In this document: piece after piece, positions 52,745-60,588 of the stretch
Position numbering within the stretch: the stretch's first letter is position 1
Layout: each line of letters opens with the position of its first letter
Notes under the pieces: model-generated
Told to the model about the DNA's origin: nothing
What the model saw: the letters and a program-made list of their open reading frames with translations, nothing else
Databases searched by the model: none
Origin: Pseudomonas sp. R4-35-07
GTDB lineage: Bacteria > Pseudomonadota > Gammaproteobacteria > Pseudomonadales > Pseudomonadaceae
Assembly (NCBI RefSeq): GCF_003852235.1
Contig: NZ_CP027732.1
Coordinates: forward strand, 1,736,001 to 1,800,000
Reading direction: 5' to 3'
Length of the DNA stretch: 64,000 nucleotides
Position numbers and translations under genes: made by a program

Positions 52745-54166
52745 ATGATCCGACCCTCGGCTTTGCTTGTAGTGTGCGTGACGTTGCTGCTGCCCATGGC
52801 GGCGGTCGCGCGTCTGGATGGGCCGCTGGAAGTGACAAAGCCCGGCAAGGTGCGTGACCTGGCAGACATTCGTTCCAGTCGCACCCTGCGTGTACTGGTC
52901 AACCAGAGCCGTAACAGCTCCGGTGAAGTGCAGGGCCAGGCCATCGGTGTCGAATACCATCGCCTGCGTGCGTTCGAGCAATACCTCAATGGCCATGCCC
53001 GTGATGGCCAGCAAATCAACCTCAAGATCATCCCCAAGGCCAAGGAGCAATTGCTTGGCGCACTGGCCCGTGGCGAAGGCGACCTGGTTGCCCCTGGCGA
53101 ATTGCTGGACGTGAAGGCCGCGCACAAGATCAGCGCCAGTGCCCCGATCGCCAGTGATGTGCCGTTGTGGCTGGTCGGCGTCAAGGGTGAACGCCGGTTT
53201 ACCAGGTTGGAGCAGTTGTCGGGCCGTACCCTGACGCTGACCACCGGCAGCGCGGCGGCGGATGCGATCAGCCAGGTCAATCAGAAGCTGGCCCTGCACA
53301 AGCAGCCGCCGATCAAGGTGGAATGGGTCGACCCGAGCCTGGCGGTGGAAGACGTGCTGGAGATGGTGCAGGCCGGGATCTTTCACCTGACCATCGTTGA
53401 AAAGCCGATTGCCGAACGCTGGTCGAAAATCCTGCCCAAGTTGCGCTTTGACAAGCAGGTGGCCATCAGTGAGCCGGGTGACGAGTACTGGTTCGTGCGC
53501 CAGGATGCGTCGATGCTGCGGGCGAGTATCGATCGCTTCCTCAAGACCTATCACACCCCCTCCGACCAGGATGTGGCGTTCCAGCGTATCTATCGACGTC
53601 TCTATCAAGTGCGCAACCCGTTGGCCCGCGCCGATCGTCAACGCCTGGAGAAACTGCGCCCGATCCTGCAAAAGCATGCGCGCGAGCAAGGCATGGACTG
53701 GTTGAACCTGGCTGCGCTGGCCTTCAAGGAGTCTGCGCTGGACCCTGGCGCACGCAATAGCGGTGGGCCTACCGGTTTGATGCAGATCACGCCTTCGGCG
53801 GCGCAGCGGGTGGGCGTCAACAATATCGAGAATCTGGACAGTAATGTGCAGGCGGGTGCGCGCTACCTGGCGATGATCCGGCGCAAGTTTTTCGCCAGCC
53901 CCAAGCTCAATGAGCGCGAACGCATGGCCTTTGTGCTGGCGGCGTATAACATGGGGCCGGAGCGAGTGCAGGGCATGCGTACCGAAGCCAGGCGCCGGGG
54001 GCTCAACCCCAATCAGTGGTTCTTTCAAGTTGAACGCATTGCCATGGAGCAGGTGGGGATGGGCGGCGTCAGCTATGTTAATAGTGTCAACAAATACTAC
54101 CTGGCGTTCGATCGGGAGCGCGAGTCCCTGGAGCCGCCAGCGCCGAAAGTCGCGTCTCGAAAATAA
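52745..54166 (+). CDS. Membrane-bound lytic transglycosylase with solute-binding domain (MltF-like)
   Basis: 473 residues from ATG 52745 (CGGAGAG upstream). It has a signal peptide (about 1-22, ending in AVA), an SBP_bac_3-like domain (about 40-270) and a C-terminal SLT domain with catalytic Glu329 in LAFKESALDPGA, GPTGLMQITPSAAQ and VLAAYNMGPERV. It cleaves peptidoglycan between MurNAc and GlcNAc with anhydro-ring formation. No lipobox is seen. Pseudomonads have several such enzymes; this is not necessarily the orthologue of E. coli MltF. Confidence 0.87.
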   Translation: MIRPSALLVVCVTLLLPMAAVARLDGPLEVTKPGKVRDLADIRSSRTLRVLVNQSRNSSGEVQGQAIGVEYHRLRAFEQYLNGHARDGQQINLKIIPKAKEQLLGALARGEGDLVAPGELLDVKAAHKISASAPIASDVPLWLVGVKGERRFTRLEQLSGRTLTLTTGSAAADAISQVNQKLALHKQPPIKVEWVDPSLAVEDVLEMVQAGIFHLTIVEKPIAERWSKILPKLRFDKQVAISEPGDEYWFVRQDASMLRASIDRFLKTYHTPSDQDVAFQRIYRRLYQVRNPLARADRQRLEKLRPILQKHAREQGMDWLNLAALAFKESALDPGARNSGGPTGLMQITPSAAQRVGVNNIENLDSNVQAGARYLAMIRRKFFASPKLNERERMAFVLAAYNMGPERVQGMRTEARRRGLNPNQWFFQVERIAMEQVGMGGVSYVNSVNKYYLAFDRERESLEPPAPKVASRK

Positions 54167-54269
54167 TCGATTTTATCGATGTTGATAAGGCAATTTTTCG
54201 GCTTTTATCATTGTTTAAACTGATTAATATAGCGGCCAACCAACCCCTACCTGAAAAAGGATTTACCCC

Positions 54270-54704
54270 ATGAGCCCACTGATCACCCGCGTCCTGTCGA
54301 CCCGTGCCGGCTACGGCCTGACTGTTCTGCGCATCTTCGTCGGCATTATCTTCGCTGCCCACGGCTCGCAAAAACTTTTCGGCTGGTTTGGCGGCGGTGG
54401 TCTGGCGGGAACCGCCCAGTGGATGGAAAGCATCGGCCTGGCGCCGGGCACGCTGATGGCCGTGCTGTCGGGTGGCACCGAGTTCTTTGCCGGCCTGGCG
54501 CTGATCATCGGCCTGCTTGCACGCCCAGCAGCATTGGGCCTGACCTTCCTGACACTGGTGGCGATTTTTTCGGTGCACATTCATAACGGGCTGTTCATGG
54601 CCAACAATGGGTATGAATTCGCCCTGGCCCTGCTTGGCGGCTCGCTGGCGGTGCTGTTCGAAGGTGCCGGCAAACTGTCGGCCGACCGCGCCATCGCCAA
54701 CTGA
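54270..54704 (+). CDS. DoxX family membrane protein
   Basis: 144 residues and four membrane helices. VLRIFVGIIFAAHGSQKLFGWFGG is the DoxX signature, and ALIIGLLARPAALGL the second. Function is loosely linked to redox or thiol stress in other bacteria; unknown here. An SD, AAAGGA, lies at 54256-54261. A good terminator follows. Confidence 0.88.
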   Translation: MSPLITRVLSTRAGYGLTVLRIFVGIIFAAHGSQKLFGWFGGGGLAGTAQWMESIGLAPGTLMAVLSGGTEFFAGLALIIGLLARPAALGLTFLTLVAIFSVHIHNGLFMANNGYEFALALLGGSLAVLFEGAGKLSADRAIAN

Positions 54705-54723
54705 GCGTTTCGCACCTCATGAG

Positions 54724-54749
54724 AGGCCCGCCCTGTGCGGGCCTTTTTC
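54724..54749 (+). terminator. Rho-independent terminator of the DoxX gene
   Basis: AGGCCCGC/GCGGGCCT with a CCTGT loop and a TTTTT tail, 19 bp after the stop. Confidence 0.92.
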
Positions 54750-54763
54750 GTTGCTCGGGATTC

Positions 54764-54793
54764 TTGACACTGCCCCGCCAGCTTCTCTAGGAT
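54764..54793 (+). promoter_or_regulatory. Sigma-70 promoter of the riboswitch transcript
   Basis: A perfect -35 TTGACA (54764-54769), an 18-bp spacer, and -10 TAGGAT (54788-54793). The predicted start of transcription is at about 54800, right at the first base of the riboswitch aptamer. Confidence 0.75.
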
Positions 54794-54802
54794 GCTGCTC
54801 AT

Positions 54803-54907
54803 GCGCCGATTTAAACAGCTAATTGCGGGGCGCCACTGGACTCGATGCAGTCCGACAGAACCATGCACTCGTCAGGAGGCACGGGTCGAAATACCGCTAA
54901 AGCGCTG
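54803..54907 (+). promoter_or_regulatory. SAM-II-type riboswitch aptamer
   Basis: The order of conserved blocks is that of the SAM-II class: GCGCC-GATTTAA, then TTGC-GG-GGCGCC, AAAT and GCTAAA. The pseudoknot closes fully: P1 GCGCC/GGCGC (54803-54807 with 54829-54833), P2a GCGG/CCGC (54825-54828 with 54894-54897) and P2b CAGC/GCTG (54816-54819 with 54904-54907). The stem sequences differ from the crystallised SAM-II RNA but remain paired, which is covariation. The loop between P1 and the AAAT block is about 55 nt, longer than usual, and holds an extra hairpin GGACT/AGTCC (54838-54853). SAM-II binds S-adenosylmethionine and normally lowers expression of methionine genes. The downstream gene is not a known met gene. 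Confidence 0.85.
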
Positions 54908-54916
54908 GTTCGGTGT

Positions 54917-54951
54917 TGCCTCTCACCTGCCCGCAGACTTTTGAGGCAGAG
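54917..54951 (+). promoter_or_regulatory. Shine-Dalgarno-sequestering hairpin (possible expression platform)
   Basis: TGCCTC (54917-54922) pairs with GAGGCA (54943-54948), part of the SD GAGGCAGAG, which ends 10 nt before the ATG at 54962. It lies directly 3' of the SAM-II aptamer, so translation could be coupled to the aptamer state. The mechanism is inferred. Confidence 0.55.
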
Positions 54952-54961
54952 ACACGACACG

Positions 54962-55270
54962 ATGAATGCACTAAGCCCCCTGATACGCCTGGCCCCGATC
55001 ACTGCGGACCTGACTCAACGCAACCCGAAAATCCTCCTGGGCGGCAAGCACCAGCCGACGCTGCTGCGTTACCTGGACGGCTGGCCACGTCGCACCGGGC
55101 GGCCTTCGGCGTTCTTGATCCAGTTCGTGGAAGATGGCGACTCCCTGGCCCGTTTTTCCAGTAACAGCTTTGACCTCGCGGTGATCCAGGCGCCGAGTGC
55201 AGACAACGCCGAAGAAGTGATCCGCCAACTGACGCGGATTGCCCGGCAAGGGCTGATTGCCCGTCGCTGA
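54962..55270 (+). CDS. Conserved-looking 102-residue protein under a SAM-II riboswitch, unknown function
   Basis: 102 residues, basic and soluble, with no signal peptide or membrane helix. MNALSPLIRLAPITADLTQR, the following NPKILLGGKH, a central LDGWPRRTGRPSAFLIQFVEDG, and a helical C-terminus (AEEVIRQLTRIARQG) are its main features. I recognise no family, no SAM-binding glycine loop and no PLP or zinc motif. The start is the ATG after GAGGCAGAG; the longer frame upstream would run through the aptamer. The stop is 17 bp from the stop of the convergent GldG-like gene. The riboswitch suggests a role in methionine, SAM, sulphur or methylation metabolism. Confidence 0.75.
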   Translation: MNALSPLIRLAPITADLTQRNPKILLGGKHQPTLLRYLDGWPRRTGRPSAFLIQFVEDGDSLARFSSNSFDLAVIQAPSADNAEEVIRQLTRIARQGLIARR

Positions 55271-55287
55271 TTTCCAACCCCAAATGT

Positions 55288-57027
55288 TCAGCTGAAGCCT
55301 GCGGGCGGCCATCGGCGTCGACACAGCCAGCGATAACGTACCCAGGCGATCAGGCATAACACCAGCGGTACCGTTACGATCATCAGCAGCTTTAGGTTCC
55401 GCTCGAAGCGGTGCAGCGGCGCGTACGCCTGAGTCTTGAGGGCATGAAGTTCCATGGGCAGGCGCAGGCGCTCTTTGTTGAGCGCTTGCAATTGGGTATT
55501 GGTGTCCACGGCCTGGGTGCCCAAGCGTGTGGCCTGTGGATTCAACCGCTGCCACGCTTGCTCGGTACGCTCAAGACGACGTTCCAGTTCTGCGGCCGTT
55601 TCCCGATAGGCCTGTGCGGCGGCTTCGCGCATGGGTTCCAGGGTACTGAGTGAATGCGAAGTGAGGCGCGGACGAATATTCGCCAGTTCTGCGGGAGCCG
55701 CCAGGTTATCCAGGGTATTCAAAACGAACTGCACGTTGCTGTTGGCCGTTGTCTGGCTGACAGCGTCCGCGAGTAAATCGGTATCGGCAACTACCACCAC
55801 CTCGATTCGGGCAGCCTTTTGTAAGCCTGGCGGCTGCCCCCTGAGACCGTCAGGAAATGCCGAGTAGGCCGGCCCCTCCAGGCGAGCGGCGATCACATGG
55901 CGCTGACCTGAGGTGGAAGCTTCGTCGATGAGTGAATCGAACGCCGTCGCTGAAGCGAAACGCCCGGCGTCCAGCAGCGCAGACTGCCGGGAGCTTTGTA
56001 GCAGCGGGGTAAACGTCATCCGGCTTTTTCGAGTGCGCAAGAGTGCGCCACTGCTTGATACGCTCAGGCTGTCGAGTTTCCAGGTGCTGACGTCGTGCGC
56101 GGTCATTGCCAGGCGTGGCAGTTTTAACCTGGCTGGGTGCAATACGGTAGGCAAGCCTGGCCCGAGCGAGGCCGAGGAGGCGTAAAGACTGTCAACCAAC
56201 AGCTTGTTCGCGGGCATCCGTATGCCCCATGTGGTCAACAGGCCATCCAGCTCGGAGTCTACCGCTACGGTTTCGGCCCCCATCTCGCTCACCGGGTCGA
56301 TGAAAATCATCAGCTTGCCGCCGCTTAAGGCAAACTGCTCGATGGCGTAAAGCGTTTGTTCGGCTAACGCCCTTGGCTGCACCACCATCAAGCTACCTAT
56401 TGATTGAGGTACCTGAGTGATGTTCGCTGCCAACTCCACCAAGTTGAAATGCTCGCGCATCTGCTCCAGAAGATGTCCGGCGGACTCATTCAACGGCAAC
56501 CCGGACAGGAGGCCGACGCTGGAACGCTGGGGGTGCATCAATTTATGGATCAGCTGGCTGATTTGATACTCGAGCAACGGCTCGTCGTCGGGGTTGAACG
56601 CTTCGATACGTTGCGTGCCCTGGCCGGCACGCGTGCCGATAAGTCCGAGGTATCCCTGTGTGTCATCCAAGCCGAATAAGCTGGCTTTGTAGGCGTCTTC
56701 TGAAAAAGGAGTGGGGTCAATAATGTGCAAATTGATCATGCCCTCGGCGGCTGCTTCGAATTCCTGGAGCACGTCTTCTACGCGTTGGCCGAAGCGTTTC
56801 ATAATGTGGCTTTTCTTCGGTGCAGTAAGCGAGTTGAAATAATACAAGTCCAGCGGGCTATCAAGTGTTGCGAGCAGTTGCCGCGTGGATGGCGATAAGG
56901 TGTGAATTTTCTGTTGTGAAAAGTCCCAGCGAATATCGGATAGTTTGTTTATCCAGACCAGATTGAATGCCAGGAACAATAATGATATGACGATCAATGT
57001 CATACCCGTACGAAGAGCGGATCGCAT
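55288..57027 (-). CDS. GldG-like ABC-associated membrane protein
   Basis: 579 residues with an N-terminal helix (about 8-27), a large periplasmic part and a C-terminal helix (about 548-568). DIRWDFSQQKIHTLSPSTRQLL is the opening motif of the GldG/ABC-type gliding auxiliary family, and LMVVQPRALAEQTLYAIEQFALSGGKLMIFIDP is the conserved GldG core. A coiled-coil stretch lies at about 470-540. In Flavobacterium GldA/F/G were first tied to gliding motility; elsewhere such sets are of unknown function. It is the last of three linked genes. Confidence 0.8.
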   Translation of the reverse strand: MRSALRTGMTLIVISLLFLAFNLVWINKLSDIRWDFSQQKIHTLSPSTRQLLATLDSPLDLYYFNSLTAPKKSHIMKRFGQRVEDVLQEFEAAAEGMINLHIIDPTPFSEDAYKASLFGLDDTQGYLGLIGTRAGQGTQRIEAFNPDDEPLLEYQISQLIHKLMHPQRSSVGLLSGLPLNESAGHLLEQMREHFNLVELAANITQVPQSIGSLMVVQPRALAEQTLYAIEQFALSGGKLMIFIDPVSEMGAETVAVDSELDGLLTTWGIRMPANKLLVDSLYASSASLGPGLPTVLHPARLKLPRLAMTAHDVSTWKLDSLSVSSSGALLRTRKSRMTFTPLLQSSRQSALLDAGRFASATAFDSLIDEASTSGQRHVIAARLEGPAYSAFPDGLRGQPPGLQKAARIEVVVVADTDLLADAVSQTTANSNVQFVLNTLDNLAAPAELANIRPRLTSHSLSTLEPMREAAAQAYRETAAELERRLERTEQAWQRLNPQATRLGTQAVDTNTQLQALNKERLRLPMELHALKTQAYAPLHRFERNLKLLMIVTVPLVLCLIAWVRYRWLCRRRWPPAGFS

Positions 57028-57042
57028 CAGCGACTTTCCTTC

Positions 57043-57768
57043 TCAGCTGTTTTTATAGTTGAGTGTGACAATGGATGCAGAGAGAAAAGCAAGGATCATG
57101 CTGACAAAATATAAACAGTCATGAAGTGTTATTTTGCCGTTGTCCATTGAGCTGAAGCGGGAAATCGGGTCAAGCCTCATCACGCTATCAACTATCCAGA
57201 TCGGTGCCTGATGTTCCAGTGCATCCAGGATTGAAGAAAGCCCGCTGATGGTCAGCAGCAAGCCCATCGTCAATAGGAAAATAACAAGGCGCTGGTGCGT
57301 GAGTACACAGATAAAACAACCGGCAGCTAGATAACTTCCTGCCAGCAGCCAGCTTGCCAGAAACTGTGATGCGATTACCCCGTTATCAGGCGTTCCAAGA
57401 TAATGGGCGGCGATCACTATAGGAAAATTCAACAACAGCGCAGCACTGCATACCGCCCAGGCTGCCAGGAATTTTCCGATCACTCGTTCTGCTGAGGTGA
57501 CGGGCAGGGTTTTGATCATATTGGAAAATCCGGCGCTGTGTTCATCGGACCACATGTGCATGGATAAGCTGGGTATCAGTAGCAGATAGAGCCAGGGGTG
57601 CAGCTCGAAAAAAGCCTGCAAGTCGCTGCTGTCTCGCTCCATCCAGCGGTAGGTGTGCAATCCCAGCGCCGCACATAGCACCAGGAAAAACGCCACGCTC
57701 AGGTAAGTGATGGGGGTGCTGGCATAACTGGCGAGTTGGCGTTTGAAAATGAGGGGCAGCAGGTTCAA
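57043..57768 (-). CDS. ABC-2 type permease, GldF-like
   Basis: 241 residues with six hydrophobic segments. FKRQLASYASTPITYLSVAFFLVL is the ABC-2 permease opening, and MHMWSDEHSAGFSNMIKTLPVTSAERVIGKFLAAW the conserved loop of GldF/NosY-like permeases. It lies 15 bp before the GldG-like gene and overlaps the ATPase gene by 4 bp. Confidence 0.85.
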   Translation of the reverse strand: MNLLPLIFKRQLASYASTPITYLSVAFFLVLCAALGLHTYRWMERDSSDLQAFFELHPWLYLLLIPSLSMHMWSDEHSAGFSNMIKTLPVTSAERVIGKFLAAWAVCSAALLLNFPIVIAAHYLGTPDNGVIASQFLASWLLAGSYLAAGCFICVLTHQRLVIFLLTMGLLLTISGLSSILDALEHQAPIWIVDSVMRLDPISRFSSMDNGKITLHDCLYFVSMILAFLSASIVTLNYKNS

Positions 57769-58691
57769 GGCGATACCTCGTGGCTCAGAGGGTGAACGAC
57801 ATCGTTCAAGCGACCTGGCTCCAGATGCAGTGACGTTATGTTCCAGCCGCGATGGGTAATGAGCGAATTGATGGCGGGGAAGATGGCGTGCCCGGGCATG
57901 GCCAGAACCGTCACTTTGCCTGGGTTTAGACGGTCTTCTTCGATGCCTGCAACCCCAGGTAATACCGCAAGCGCGAGTAAATCCAGGGGCGGATCCGCTG
58001 CGAGTGTCACCGCCTGGAAGTGCCGGGAACTGCGCTGCAAATCCTCCAGCGAAGCGTCGATAATCAATCGCCCGCTTGCGATGACCAGGGCGCGGGTGCA
58101 GATGTCGGACAGCCAGTCGTAATGGCGGGAGGCAATGATGACGCTCATTTCCTCGTTAAGGGACTGAACAAGCGCCCTGAATTTGAGCCGTTGCTCGGCG
58201 TTCATCCCTTCCATAGGCTCGTCCAGCAGGAGCACGCTGGGGGAATGCACAATGGCTTGCGCAATCGCGACTCTGCCCTTCAAGTCCTGGCTGAGCACAT
58301 CGATGGGGCAGTTGAGTACGGGAAGTAGCTCCAGTCGTGTGGCGACCCGGTCCACGTGCCTGCGTTTTTCGGCGCCGCTGAACCCTCGAGCGGCGGCAAC
58401 GAAGTTGAGGATGCTTTTGACCGACAGCGTGTGATGGGTGATTCCCCCTTGAAGCTGGTAGCCAACGGCTTGCCTGGCGAGAACTGAATCGGTCTGGGTA
58501 CTGAAACCCTGAATACTGATATGCCCACTGGTGGGCTTGATCATGCCGGAAAGCAAATTCAGCAATGTTGTTTTACCGGCGCCATGCTCGCCCAGCAAAC
58601 CCACGCATTCCTTGCGTTGGGCACAGAACGAAAAGTCGCTGATCACGCTTTTTTTGCCCAGGTACTTTGTCAGGTTGCTGACCTCGATCAT
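57765..58691 (-). CDS. ABC transporter ATPase, GldA-like
   Basis: 308 residues. Walker A reads GEHGAGKTT (34-42; usually GPNGAGKST), Q-loop YQLQGG, signature LSQDLKGRVAIAQA in place of LSGGQ, Walker B VLLLDEP, and His-loop IASRHY. The signature and Walker A deviations are shared in kind with GldA/NosF-type ATPases, but the LSQDLKG form is unusual. It is the first gene of the minus-strand cassette and divergent from the coiled-coil gene at 58931, across a 239-bp AT-rich gap. Confidence 0.86.
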   Translation of the reverse strand: MIEVSNLTKYLGKKSVISDFSFCAQRKECVGLLGEHGAGKTTLLNLLSGMIKPTSGHISIQGFSTQTDSVLARQAVGYQLQGGITHHTLSVKSILNFVAAARGFSGAEKRRHVDRVATRLELLPVLNCPIDVLSQDLKGRVAIAQAIVHSPSVLLLDEPMEGMNAEQRLKFRALVQSLNEEMSVIIASRHYDWLSDICTRALVIASGRLIIDASLEDLQRSSRHFQAVTLAADPPLDLLALAVLPGVAGIEEDRLNPGKVTVLAMPGHAIFPAINSLITHRGWNITSLHLEPGRLNDVVHPLSHEVSP

Positions 58692-58930
58692 AGGATTACC
58701 GAATCTATTGGGCGATGCCTGAAGAAAGTTTCGTTAGTGTGTGGCGGTGCCTTAAAAAGACTACGTTCAATACCCGTGCTTGGGAACGCTGGGTGCACTT
58801 AATAAGTAAAGTCCTACGTTTGAGTTGATTACGTACTGAAACAATTGTTGTGTGCTGAGTACTTAATAATGGTCGGATATTTGTCTGATATTTATATAAG
58901 GTTTTCTTTTTATAATGAGGCCTGACTGCC

Positions 58931-59944
58931 ATGATGCTTCTACGTACCCTTGTTCTTGAGCGCAGCGGCGAGAATGCCCCGGTCAACGGCGCACTGCTGT
59001 GTGGGTTCGCTGTCGAACAGACTGCTTCCAACTTCCTGGTGTATAGCCTTGATGAAGAAGCCGAGCCTGGTCATTCCAGGGTGTATATCGCGGCCTTGCG
59101 CAAAAAGCTCGAGCGGTATTTCCTTGGTGGCGTCGAGACCAAAGAGGATTTGCAAATAGCGATGCAAGTCTTCAAGCAAATCCTGATGATGGCGGCGGCA
59201 TCGGGCAATAAGGACAGCGCCCTCAGCGAATCTCAGGTTCCGTTTCATTTCATTGACCTGAAAGGCTGCAGGTTGCCGCCTGCCAGGCCCGAGGACCATC
59301 ACTCAGTGATCGTCAAGAAAGCGCTGGTGATGAAGGTGATTACATTGGGCATGTCCGCCCCTGCTGCGCCTGCGATCGAAAGCAGCGCAGTCATCGTGCC
59401 GTCCATTCGCTTTTCATCGCAAATGGTTGCACCGCCCCGAGGCAAGAGCCCGCCCAAGTCCGCCCCGCCGCCAGTGGAAGAAGCCCTCGTTGATGAGCCA
59501 CCTCATTCACAGGTCACGGAACCCGAGGTGCCGGAGGTACCGCAGGTGCCAGCCGAACCCCTAGCGCAGTCCGTTCAGGCAGAACACCTCGAAACCCCGT
59601 CGTCCTCCCTCTCTCCGAGAGAGCATACCTCCATGCTCGAGATAGACAGTACGCTGAGCAATCTCGCAAGGGTTGCCCAGGAACTGACGCAGAAAACACA
59701 GGCCGTTACCGAACGCGAAGAGATGCTTGAACAGTGGCAGGCTCGACTGCAACAACAGCAGACCCAGCAGGATGAAAAAAGCCGGGCGTTGGACCAACGC
59801 CATTCGCGACTGCAGGAGCAAGAACTGGAGGTGAGTCAAAAGACCGAAAAAATGGTGCTGATGATGTCGCAGCTATCGCTGATGCGACAGCGCCTGCAAG
59901 GCACGCTCGTTGAACTGGACCAGGTGCTCGATGGGCAGGGCTGA
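58931..59944 (+). CDS. Unknown protein with proline-rich linker and C-terminal coiled coil
   Basis: 337 residues. Residues 1-140 are a compact domain (MMLLRTLVLERSGENAPVNG onward, with SRVYIAALRKKLERYFLGG). 150-225 is a Pro/Glu/Val-rich disordered linker (PEVPEVPQVPAEP). 235-335 is a long heptad-type coiled coil rich in Gln and Glu (EREEMLEQWQARLQQQQTQQ). There is no signal peptide or membrane helix. GAGG lies 10 nt before the ATG. The family was not recognised. It is divergent from the GldAFG-like genes and probably functionally linked to them. Confidence 0.75.
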   Translation: MMLLRTLVLERSGENAPVNGALLCGFAVEQTASNFLVYSLDEEAEPGHSRVYIAALRKKLERYFLGGVETKEDLQIAMQVFKQILMMAAASGNKDSALSESQVPFHFIDLKGCRLPPARPEDHHSVIVKKALVMKVITLGMSAPAAPAIESSAVIVPSIRFSSQMVAPPRGKSPPKSAPPPVEEALVDEPPHSQVTEPEVPEVPQVPAEPLAQSVQAEHLETPSSSLSPREHTSMLEIDSTLSNLARVAQELTQKTQAVTEREEMLEQWQARLQQQQTQQDEKSRALDQRHSRLQEQELEVSQKTEKMVLMMSQLSLMRQRLQGTLVELDQVLDGQG

Positions 59945-60069
59945 GTCGATGAAGTTGTCGATCTGGAAACTTTGCGCCGTTGATTTATCATCGCTCCCCG
60001 CCAGACGACGCCAGGGTATGATGCCGTGGCCTGTCGACACTAATGGACATTGCCTGGGGATGTGCGCGT

Positions 60070-60543
60070 TTGAGTACCAAGCTGATTACCAAAGAAGGCC
60101 ATGAAGCGCTGAAAAAGGAGCTGGACTACCTTTGGCGTGAGAAGCGCCCGGACACGACGCGCAAGGTGACGTGGGCGGCTTCTCTGGGAGATCGCAGCGA
60201 AAACGCGGATTACCAGTACAACAAGAAGCTGTTGCGTGAGATCGATCGGCGGGTGCGCTACCTGCGCAAACGCCTCGAAGATATGCGCGTGGTGGAATAC
60301 ATGCCCGAGCAGGAGGGCAAGGTGTTTTTTGGGGCGTGGGTCGATGTCGAGAACGAGCAGGGTGAGACCAAGCGTTTTCGCATTGTGGGGTATGACGAGA
60401 TCTACGACCGGATGGATTACATCTCTATCGACTCTCCCATGGCGCGTGCGCTGCTGCGCAAGGAGGTGGACGATGAAGCCATCGTGCAGACTCCCGGCGG
60501 TGAGGTGTGCTGGTGGATTACCCGGATTGAATATGTGAAATAG
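60070..60543 (+). CDS. greB: Transcript cleavage factor GreB
   Basis: 157 residues from a TTG at 60070, with GGGGAT about 10 nt upstream; a longer in-frame ATG at 60043 has no SD. ITKEGHEALKKELDYLWREKRP and the GDRSENADYQYNKKLLREIDRRVRYL coiled coil carry the Asp-Glu pair placed in the RNA polymerase active site through the secondary channel. IDSPMARALLRKEVDDEAIVQTPGG forms the C-terminal FKBP-like domain. A terminator follows. Confidence 0.93.
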   Translation: MSTKLITKEGHEALKKELDYLWREKRPDTTRKVTWAASLGDRSENADYQYNKKLLREIDRRVRYLRKRLEDMRVVEYMPEQEGKVFFGAWVDVENEQGETKRFRIVGYDEIYDRMDYISIDSPMARALLRKEVDDEAIVQTPGGEVCWWITRIEYVK

Positions 60544-60545
60544 CA

Positions 60546-60585
60546 ACGAATGGCGCTTGTTCCGAGTGGAGCAAGCGCCATTCGT
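60546..60585. terminator. Bidirectional terminator between greB and ybbP
   Basis: Two 18-base arms (60546-60563 and 60568-60585; one G-T wobble) around GAGT. It serves the convergent greB and ybbP genes; the tails are only weakly T-rich. Confidence 0.8.
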
Positions 60586-60588
60586 GTT

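Noticed and set aside
54801..54944. A 47-codon open frame running through the SAM-II aptamer (MRRFKQLIAGRH...)
   Set aside because: Its ATG is at the predicted transcript end with no SD, and its codons coincide with the conserved RNA blocks, so the RNA structure explains the sequence.
58911..58916. TATAAT before the 337-residue gene as a -10 box
   Set aside because: Transcription from it would start at or after the SD (GAGG 58917-58920), and no -35 is found at a proper distance.
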